Source: Bacteroidales bacterium
Lineage (GTDB): Bacteria > Bacteroidota > Bacteroidia > Bacteroidales > UBA1556
Assembly (NCBI GenBank): GCA_023145955.1
Contig: JAGLDA010000146.1
Span: 1-12,022 of the forward strand
Length of the DNA: 12,022 nucleotides
Direction: 5' to 3'
The first letter of the stretch is position 1; each line of letters starts with the position of its first letter. Both the position numbers and the translations under genes were made by a program. The notes under the pieces were generated by a model, which saw only the letters and a program-made list of their open reading frames with translations, made no database searches and was not told the DNA's origin. Below, one piece after another: positions 7,252 to 12,022 of the stretch.

Positions 7252-7287
7252 AAAAAAAAGTCCTAACCAATAAAGGAAAGGACTTTT
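7252..7287 (-). terminator. Intrinsic terminator of the ferredoxin gene
   Basis: A 9-bp stem (AAAAGTCCT at 7256-7264 with AGGACTTTT at 7279-7287) is followed on the minus strand by a run of eight T. It begins about 20 bases after the ferredoxin stop codon, in the orientation that stops leftward transcription before recR. Confidence 0.75.
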
Positions 7288-7307
7288 AAAATAAATTTCT
7301 TTAAATG

Positions 7308-7475
7308 TTACTCAGGAGAAATTGCTTCTACTGGGCATACATCAGCACAAGAACCGCAGTCTGTGCATAAATCTGCGTCAATAACGTAGATATCACCTTC
7401 AGAAATTGCTTCAGTAGGGCACTCATCAATACAAGTACCACATGCTGTACAATCGTCATTTATTACATAAGCCAT
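7308..7475 (-). CDS. 2[4Fe-4S] ferredoxin, 55 residues
   Basis: A small complete gene (ATG at 7475-7473, TAA at 7310-7308). The 55-residue product has two copies of CxxCxxCxxxCP: Cys9, 12, 15 and 19, and Cys37, 40, 43 and 47. The pseudo-twofold halves (DDCTACGTCIDECP and DLCTDCGSCADVCP) are characteristic of clostridial-type ferredoxins carrying two [4Fe-4S] clusters at low potential. It starts MAYVIN as usual for the family. It is divergent from korA-korB, whose product needs a ferredoxin as electron acceptor, so it is a good candidate partner. It has its own promoter and terminator, and so is monocistronic. Confidence 0.97.
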   Translation of the reverse strand: MAYVINDDCTACGTCIDECPTEAISEGDIYVIDADLCTDCGSCADVCPVEAISPE

Positions 7476-7520
7476 ATCGCTATAATTTTATATTATTAAT
7501 ATTAATTTCTTAAAACGGTG

Positions 7521-7550
7521 CAAAGATAAATAATGTTTGAAATAAACAAA
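7521..7550 (-). promoter_or_regulatory. Ferredoxin promoter (TTTG-N18-TATCTTTG)
   Basis: On the minus strand TATCTTTG (plus 7528-7521) is an exact TAnnTTTG, and TTTG (plus 7550-7547) lies 18 bases upstream. This is close to the Bacteroidota primary sigma consensus. Transcription would start near 7515, about 40 bases before the ATG. It is the best-matching promoter in the window. Confidence 0.7.
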
Positions 7551-7839
7551 GCTTCTGCATATATTTATAACGTTTCTAAATAACATAGGTTTACTCAAAG
7601 TTAAAATATTTGGCATACTTTTATTTAATCCAAATTTATTGCAAATACAATATAAGAATTAGTTTTAATTACCTTATTAATAGCATATTACAATAGACCG
7701 CCTACAACCTAATGTTAATTTTTTAACGACAAAATTTTAATAATAAATTGTAAAAAGTAATAGTAATACCAAAAGCTATCATATACTATATTATAATACC
7801 AACATTAATCACTAAAAAAGCCTATCTAATACCTATCGA

Positions 7840-7865
7840 TTGTTGGGATAATTATTTTACATTTG
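7840..7865 (+). promoter_or_regulatory. Candidate korAB promoter
   Basis: TACATTTG at 7858-7865 is an exact TAnnTTTG. A TTG at 7840-7842 lies 15 bases upstream, somewhat short of the usual spacing. The predicted start near 7871 leaves a leader of about 38 bases to the korA ATG. Confidence 0.5.
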
Positions 7866-7908
7866 CTGCTGAAAATTAAACACATAAAATAAAATATACA
7901 TAATTAAA

Positions 7909-9750
7909 ATGGCGACTAAAAACAATAAAATCGAAGTCGAAAGGATAGTTATAAAGTTTGCAGGTGATTCTGGAGATGGTATGCAATTATCAGGAACTCA
8001 GTTTTCTGATGTAGCAGCTATATTAGGAAATGACCTAGCTACTTTTCCTGACTTTCCATCAGAAATCCGTGCTCCTCAAGGAACAATAGCGGGAGTTTCT
8101 GGTTTTCAAGTTCATATCGGACATGCAGATATTCATACATCTGGCGATATGGCTGACGTCTTAGTAGCACTTAACCCTGCTGCATTGGAGTATAATCTTA
8201 AACATGTAAAACCTGGCGGAACAATTGTTGTTGATTCTGACAGCTTTACTGCTAAAGCTTTTAAAAAGGCTAAGCTAGACACTAACCGCCTTGAGGATGG
8301 TTCCTTAGATGGTTTTATTGTTATTGAAGCTCCAGTTACTACTCAATGTCGTCTTACATTGAAAGAAACAGGTTTAGATTCAAAAACTATTGACAAAACA
8401 AGAAACCAATTTATTACAGGTTTACTTGCTTATATGTTCAATAGAGACATTAAACTTAGTGAAGACTTTATCACTAATAAATTTGCAAAGAAACCTTCAA
8501 TTGCTGAAGCAAATATTAAGATCCTTAGAGCTGGATATAATTTTGCTGATACTATAGAAGTTCTTTCAACAACATATATAGTAAACCCTAACGAGAATAA
8601 AAGTGGTAAATACCGAAATATTACTGGTAATACTGCTACCGCATGGGGATTAATGGCCGCTGCTGAAAAATCTGGATTAAACTTTTTCTTAGGTTCATAC
8701 CCTATTACTCCAGCTACTGATATTCTTTCTGAATTATCAAAGCACAAATCATTAAATATAAAAACTTTCCAAGCAGAAGATGAGATTGCAGGTATCAACT
8801 CAGCAATAGGTGCTGCCTATGCTGGTAATATGGCTGCCACTACAACTTCTGGCCCTGGATTAAGCCTTAAAAGCGAAGCCCTAGGTCTTGCTTTTATTAC
8901 TGAGCTTCCTTTAGTTATTGTAAATGTTATGCGTGGTGGACCATCTACTGGACTTCCAACAAAAACAGAGCAAACTGACTTATTACAATCTCTTTGGGGA
9001 CGTAATGGAGAAGCACCAATTCCAGTAATTGCAGCTTCTAGCCCTTCTGATTGTTTTGATTACGCTTTTGCTGCTTCAAAAATGGCTGTTGAACATATGA
9101 CTCCTGTAATTCTTCATACCGACAGTTACCTAGGTAATGGTTCTGGATTATGGAAATTGCCTAAAATGGAAGATATGCCAACTATTACTCCAATAATTGC
9201 TAAGCCTAATTCTAATTATATGCCATTCGAACGTGATGAGAATCTAGTTCGTACTTGGGCACATCCTGGCGTTGAAGGTAATGAACACCGTGTTGGTGGC
9301 CTTGAGAAACTTAATGGTAAAGGTTCTGTATCTCACGATCCTAAAAATCACGCTTTAATGACTAAGCTTCGTGCTGAAAAAGTAAATAAAATTTCTGATT
9401 CATATCCTAAGCAAGAAGTTTATGGTGATCAAGAAGGTGATTTACTAGTTGTAGGTTGGGGAAGTTCTTATGGAGTTCTATTTGATGCTTTTACTGAAGT
9501 TAAAGAAAAAGGAGCAAAAATTGGTTTTACAAACTTCAATTACATATTCCCACTACCTAACGAAACAGCTGACATATTTAAGAAATACAAAAAAATTCTT
9601 GTATGTGAGCTTAACTCTGGGCAATTTGCTAACTATTTAAGTTATTCACTTCCTGAGTTTAAGTATGATAAATACAATAAAGTTGAAGCACAACCATTTA
9701 TGGTTTCAGAGCTAAAAGAAAAGTTTAACGAAATTTTGGAGGCTAAATAG
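7909..9750 (+). CDS. korA: 2-oxoacid:ferredoxin oxidoreductase, fused gamma-alpha subunit (KorA)
   Basis: A 613-residue subunit. Residues 1 to about 200 are the gamma domain (KFAGDSGDGMQLSGTQFSDV, TFPDFPSEIRAPQGT). From about 235 onward comes the alpha (pyrimidine-binding) domain with SYPITPATDILSELSKH (near 263-279), QAEDEIAGINSAIGAAYAG and TTTSGPGLSLKSEALGLA. The subunit binds the thiamine pyrophosphate pyrimidine in a dimer with KorB. The enzyme oxidatively decarboxylates a 2-oxoacid to the acyl-CoA, reduces ferredoxin, and can run in reverse. The gamma-alpha fusion with a separate beta is the layout of 2-oxoglutarate enzymes, hence the name; branched-chain or other 2-oxoacids cannot be excluded. 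The stop is directly followed by the korB ATG. Confidence 0.93.
   Translation: MATKNNKIEVERIVIKFAGDSGDGMQLSGTQFSDVAAILGNDLATFPDFPSEIRAPQGTIAGVSGFQVHIGHADIHTSGDMADVLVALNPAALEYNLKHVKPGGTIVVDSDSFTAKAFKKAKLDTNRLEDGSLDGFIVIEAPVTTQCRLTLKETGLDSKTIDKTRNQFITGLLAYMFNRDIKLSEDFITNKFAKKPSIAEANIKILRAGYNFADTIEVLSTTYIVNPNENKSGKYRNITGNTATAWGLMAAAEKSGLNFFLGSYPITPATDILSELSKHKSLNIKTFQAEDEIAGINSAIGAAYAGNMAATTTSGPGLSLKSEALGLAFITELPLVIVNVMRGGPSTGLPTKTEQTDLLQSLWGRNGEAPIPVIAASSPSDCFDYAFAASKMAVEHMTPVILHTDSYLGNGSGLWKLPKMEDMPTITPIIAKPNSNYMPFERDENLVRTWAHPGVEGNEHRVGGLEKLNGKGSVSHDPKNHALMTKLRAEKVNKISDSYPKQEVYGDQEGDLLVVGWGSSYGVLFDAFTEVKEKGAKIGFTNFNYIFPLPNETADIFKKYKKILVCELNSGQFANYLSYSLPEFKYDKYNKVEAQPFMVSELKEKFNEILEAK
9738..9742 (+). 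promoter_or_regulatory. Shine-Dalgarno sequence of korB
   Basis: GGAGG lies eight bases before the korB ATG, inside the last codons of korA. It stands out because the other genes here start after A/T-rich leaders without such a motif. It suggests efficient re-initiation so that the two subunits are made in equal amounts. Confidence 0.6.
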
Positions 9751-10764
9751 ATGACTGAAATAAAACAATATACAAGAAAAGATTTCGTATCTGATCAAGA
9801 AGTGAAATGGTGTGCTGGTTGTGGAGACTTCTCTATATTAGCTGCTGTTCAGAATACACTACCAGAAATTGGTGTAAAAAAAGAAAACCTAGTTTTTGTT
9901 TCAGGAATTGGTTGTTCTTCACGTTTCCCTTACTATGTTGACACATACGGTTTTCATGGTATTCATGGTCGTGCTGCAGCAATTGCTTCAGGGGTAAAAC
10001 TAGCTAATCCAAATCTCAGTGTTTGGTTAATGTCGGGTGATGGAGATAGTATGGCTATCGGTGGTAATCACTTTATTCACCTATTGCGTCGTAATATTGA
10101 TATTAATTATATCCTTTTTAATAATCAGATTTATGGTTTAACAAAAGGTCAATATTCTCCAACAACACCTCTAGGACAAAAGACTAAAACTTCTCCTTTT
10201 GGAACAATTGAACATCCGTTCAAGCCAGGAGAATTAGCAATGGGTGCTGAAGGAACTTTCTTCGCTCGTGCAGTAGATACTAATCCTAAAGAGATGAAAG
10301 AGATTTTTATTGAAGCTGCTAAGCATAAAGGTGCATCTTTAGTTGAAGTTCTACAAAACTGTGTTATTTTTAATCATAATACTCATAAAGAGATTACTGA
10401 TAAAGTAACTCGTGCCGACAATCAGATTTATCTTAAACATGGAGAAAAAATGCTCTTTGGTAAGGAAAAAGAAAAAGGACTTGTTCTTGATGGATTAAAG
10501 CTAAAGACTGTTATTATTGGAGAAGATGGATATACTATGGACGATATTCTTGTTCACGATGCCCAACTTAAAGATAATACTATGGCTTTTCTTTTAGCAA
10601 GAATGTCGTTACCTGAGCTTCCTGTAGCTGTTGGTGTAATTAGAGCATATAAAACTCATACTTACAACGACCTTATGGATCTTCAGATTTCAGAGGTTAG
10701 AGGAACTTCAAAAATTAAAAACATGAATGATTTAATTAATAGTGGAAACACTTTTGAACTATAA
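9751..10764 (+). CDS. korB: 2-oxoacid:ferredoxin oxidoreductase, beta subunit (KorB)
   Basis: A 337-residue subunit that binds thiamine pyrophosphate and an iron-sulfur cluster. The TPP motif is SGDGDSMAIGG, with NYILFNNQIYGLTKGQYSPTT behind it. The cluster cysteines are Cys21 and Cys24 (WCAGCGDF), Cys55 (GIGCSSR) and Cys204 (LQNCVIFN), so all four ligands expected for a [4Fe-4S] beta subunit are present. There is no extra ferredoxin domain, in keeping with a separate ferredoxin gene nearby. The start codon directly abuts the korA stop. A strong terminator follows 24 bases after the stop, making korAB a two-gene operon. Confidence 0.94.
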   Translation: MTEIKQYTRKDFVSDQEVKWCAGCGDFSILAAVQNTLPEIGVKKENLVFVSGIGCSSRFPYYVDTYGFHGIHGRAAAIASGVKLANPNLSVWLMSGDGDSMAIGGNHFIHLLRRNIDINYILFNNQIYGLTKGQYSPTTPLGQKTKTSPFGTIEHPFKPGELAMGAEGTFFARAVDTNPKEMKEIFIEAAKHKGASLVEVLQNCVIFNHNTHKEITDKVTRADNQIYLKHGEKMLFGKEKEKGLVLDGLKLKTVIIGEDGYTMDDILVHDAQLKDNTMAFLLARMSLPELPVAVGVIRAYKTHTYNDLMDLQISEVRGTSKIKNMNDLINSGNTFEL

Positions 10765-10788
10765 ATAGTAATCATCAAAGTAATATTG

Positions 10789-10819
10789 AAACCACTTCCA
10801 TACCGGAAGTGGTTTTTTT
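10789..10819 (+). terminator. Intrinsic terminator of korAB
   Basis: An 11-bp perfect stem (AAACCACTTCC with GGAAGTGGTTT) with a five-base loop is followed by a T run. It is the most GC-rich stem next to a gene end in the window and is placed correctly for korB. Confidence 0.93.
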
Positions 10820-10820
10820 G

Positions 10821-10828
10821 TACTTTTG
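10821..10828 (+). promoter_or_regulatory. Possible ZIP gene promoter element
   Basis: TACTTTTG matches TAnnTTTG, but it directly follows the korAB terminator and I see no TTG at the right distance upstream. Transcription would start near 10834, with a leader of about 69 bases before the ZIP start. Confidence 0.3.
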
Positions 10829-10853
10829 TTTTACAAATCAAGGCTTTTATTTA

Positions 10854-10868
10854 AGATAATATTTATCT
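10854..10868. promoter_or_regulatory. Palindrome AGATAA-N3-TTATCT upstream of the ZIP gene
   Basis: A perfect 6+6 inverted repeat 34 bases before the ZIP ATG, extended by two more paired bases on each side after one mismatch. Its size and place suit an operator for a dimeric repressor, for example a metal-responsive one. In such AT-rich DNA a chance palindrome is also plausible. Confidence 0.3.
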
Positions 10869-10902
10869 AAATTCAATAAATTAGCCACAAACAATATTTA
10901 AA

Positions 10903-11679
10903 ATGACAAGTATTTTAGTATTATTCTTTAGCGTTATAATAAGTGCCTTTATTGTTGTAAAATTCAATATTAAAGACAAAGCATTACAACTGCTACTTTC
11001 TTTCAGTGGTGCATACCTAATTACTGTTTCCTTTACTCATATTATTCCAAATATTTTTAATGGTGAGCATAATCAGACATTAGGGTATTTTGTATTAGTG
11101 GGTTTCTTTATCCAATTATTTATAGAGTTTCTTTCTGGAGGAGTAGAGCACGGACATGGCCATTGTGCTTCAAATCATGTTGACCATGACCATATTCACG
11201 AGCCTGCTCACGAGAAAGCCCATCAGCAAGTAATGGCAATTTCACCTTATGCTTTACTAATAGGAATAAGCCTGCATTCCTTTTTTGAAGGCATGCCATT
11301 TGCCGATAATTTTCATACACACGCTCATTCTCAACATACTTTACTCATAGGAATAATAATTCATAAAATCCCTATTGCACTTGCATTAATGGGCTTATTC
11401 CTTTCATCAGGGCTTTCTAATTTAAAATCATATATGCTTATATTAATATTTGCACTATCTGCTCCCTTGGGTGCATTCTCTGGTGATTTTATAGGAAACC
11501 TAGTAAGTATACCCTTAGATTATTTATATAAAATTATAATGGCAATACTTGTCGGCATATTTCTTCATGTTTCTACTACAATTTTATTCGAATCAAACAC
11601 ATCTCATAGATTTAATCTATATAAAATCATAACTATTATCGTTGGTGTAGCAGCAGCTATACTGTCTAAGATGCTGTAA
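10903..11679 (+). CDS. ZIP family divalent metal transporter
   Basis: A 258-residue membrane protein with about eight helices. Helix IV carries GISLHSFFEGMPF (His125, Glu129, Gly130) and helix V carries IIHKIPIALALMG (His154, Pro157), the amphipathic metal-binding pair that defines ZIP transporters. A histidine-rich loop between helices III and IV (residues 83-107: EHGHGHC, DHDHIHE, HEKAH) is typical. A second small histidine cluster (138-145, HTHAHSQH) lies between helices IV and V. ZIP proteins import zinc, iron or manganese into the cytoplasm; the substrate cannot be told from the sequence. It is transcribed alone after the korAB terminator. A weak hairpin without a T run follows the stop. 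Confidence 0.92.
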   Translation: MTSILVLFFSVIISAFIVVKFNIKDKALQLLLSFSGAYLITVSFTHIIPNIFNGEHNQTLGYFVLVGFFIQLFIEFLSGGVEHGHGHCASNHVDHDHIHEPAHEKAHQQVMAISPYALLIGISLHSFFEGMPFADNFHTHAHSQHTLLIGIIIHKIPIALALMGLFLSSGLSNLKSYMLILIFALSAPLGAFSGDFIGNLVSIPLDYLYKIIMAILVGIFLHVSTTILFESNTSHRFNLYKIITIIVGVAAAILSKML

Positions 11680-11717
11680 TTGGTGTATTTACAATACCCA
11701 TTAACAATAATGACTGT

Positions 11718-11780
11718 ATTTGTTAATTTTTAGTGATTTGTAAATGTATTTAGTATACATTTGTAATGGATTTAGTAAAC
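11718..11780 (+). repeat. Adjoining imperfect direct repeats, 18-23 bases
   Basis: Three adjoining segments (11718-11735, 11736-11758, 11759-11780) each begin ATTTGT and contain a TTTAGT or TTTTAGT core. The second and third match at about 20 of 23 positions with one gap; the first is shorter and more diverged. A promoter-like TACATTTG overlaps the junction of the second and third. Confidence 0.5.
11737..11763 (+). promoter_or_regulatory. Candidate promoter of a non-coding unit
   Basis: TACATTTG at 11756-11763 is an exact TAnnTTTG and is identical to the candidate korA element. A TTTG lies upstream at 11737-11740, leaving 15 bases between the two boxes, the same short spacing as at korA. Transcription would begin near 11769, just ahead of a set of hairpins. 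Confidence 0.45.
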
Positions 11781-11905
11781 AAATAGAGTAGCGTGGCAAT
11801 CCATCCTTGGGCTGTCTCGTTCCAATATGTGGAGACATATTGGTAAATAATTTTTTCATTTTGTTAGGGGATATACCGGCTGGAAACAGTCGGTATCTTT
11901 TTTTT
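11769..11905 (+). ncRNA. Candidate structured non-coding RNA or regulatory leader
   Basis: Between a promoter-like element and a strong terminator lies about 135 bases without a credible gene but with several possible helices: TGGATT/AATCCA (11767-11772 with 11798-11803), TGTCTC/GAGACA (11813-11818 with 11832-11837) or, excluding that one, CCAATATGT/ACATATTGG (11822-11830 with 11835-11843), and the terminator stem. It matches no riboswitch class that I recognise. It could be a small RNA or the attenuated leader of a gene beyond the right edge. Confidence 0.35.
11870..11905 (+). terminator. Strong intrinsic terminator with GAAA loop
   Basis: CCGGCTG (11876-11882) pairs with CAGTCGG (11887-11893) around a GAAA tetraloop, with one G-T pair. 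GATA (11870-11873) and TATC (11894-11897) extend the stem past a two-base bulge. Eight T follow (11898-11905). It lies about 190 bases after the ZIP stop, so it may serve a separate transcript. Confidence 0.8.
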
Positions 11906-11955
11906 ATAGGAGTTTATTTTCAGAACCAAATATTCAGTAGCTCTAATAGCCATCG

Positions 11956-12022
11956 CATTGGCGTCAACCTAAGGGAATGCCTTGCCTAATGATTTTTTTT
12001 CGGAATAAGCGAGGCCTTCGCT
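11956..12022. mobile_element. Possible edge of an insertion sequence (tentative)
   Basis: The segment at 11956-11974 (CATTGGCGTCAACCTAAGG) resembles, from memory, the terminal repeats of IS4/IS231-type elements (CATGCCCATCAACTTAAG), at about 13 of 18 positions. Base composition is less AT-rich than the flank. A perfect inverted repeat AGCGA-N5-TCGCT reaches the window edge. No transposase is inside the window and the other end is not visible, so this is only a lead. Confidence 0.25.

Larger units (their letters stand above)
7476..7908. other. 433-base intergenic region between ferredoxin and korA
   Basis: Very AT-rich and without an open reading frame that I would accept. It contains the leftward ferredoxin promoter near 7521-7550 and a rightward korA promoter near 7840-7865. 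The middle (about 7555-7835) has a small inverted repeat GTTAA-TTTT-TTAAC at 7714-7727 but no other structure that I can support. Confidence 0.6.

Noticed and set aside
7714..7727. GTTAA-TTTT-TTAAC as a korAB operator
   Set aside because: It is too short and AT-rich, and it is more than 120 bases upstream of the putative promoter. Nothing links it to a regulator.
8430..8798. A 122-codon minus-strand frame inside korA
   Set aside because: It is antisense to well-conserved korA coding sequence and has no motif or leader of its own.
11807..11989. A 60-codon open frame on the plus strand
   Set aside because: It runs straight through two hairpins and the strong terminator at 11870-11905, has no recognisable motif, and its start lies inside the structured segment. 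Judged non-coding.
1..12022. CRISPR arrays, tRNA/rRNA genes, toxin-antitoxin or defence cassettes
   Set aside because: No regularly spaced repeats, cloverleaf-like segments, rRNA landmarks or recognised defence genes were seen on either strand.

Overview
The window looks like chromosomal DNA of a low-GC member of the Bacteroidota, possibly an anaerobic or facultative marine/gut-type lineage near the Bacteroidales/Marinilabiliales. The reasons are: families typical of that phylum (DUF2851, DUF6249, a KorA with fused gamma and alpha domains, an NfeD-FloA pair); promoter sequences of the Bacteroidota type (TAnnTTTG at about -7 with an upstream TTG/TTTG); and near absence of Shine-Dalgarno sequences. 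This assignment is inference; no rRNA or tRNA gene is present to fix it.

Layout. Positions 1-48 are the last codons of a gene entering from the left, followed by a bidirectional terminator. Positions 143-2940 form a regulatory block. A DUF6249 membrane protein is read leftward. An ECF sigma factor, a two-span membrane protein that is probably its anti-sigma factor (14-base overlap) and a DUF2851 protein are read rightward. The two divergent transcription units each carry the same motif, TGTAACC-N17-GTCATAA, in opposite orientations, which reads as a shared self-activated ECF promoter. Positions 2962-3996 (minus) encode a two-TM potassium channel with an RCK domain and an altered selectivity filter (GFS instead of GYG). 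Positions 4094-5567 are the NfeD-FloA membrane-organisation pair. A strong bidirectional hairpin separates floA from a convergent Crp/Fnr regulator that keeps three of the four FNR iron-sulfur cysteines. recR follows on the minus strand.

Positions 7308-10764 are the energy-metabolism part. A 55-residue 2[4Fe-4S] ferredoxin, too short for usual ORF cut-offs, is transcribed leftward. korA-korB, for a 2-oxoacid:ferredoxin oxidoreductase (probably 2-oxoglutarate), are transcribed rightward from the other side of a 433-base intergenic region. The ferredoxin is the natural candidate electron acceptor of the enzyme, though this is inferred from position and chemistry only. A clear terminator closes korAB.

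Positions 10903-11679 encode a ZIP-family metal transporter. The last 343 bases hold no convincing gene but are structured: adjoining imperfect repeats that contain a promoter-like element, alternative hairpins, a very good intrinsic terminator with a GAAA loop, and beyond it a segment that may be the edge of an insertion sequence. The most interesting items are the twin ECF promoters, the FNR-like cysteine pattern, the channel filter substitution, and the untranslated structured unit at the right end. No CRISPR array, defence island or other wholly new multi-gene system is visible.
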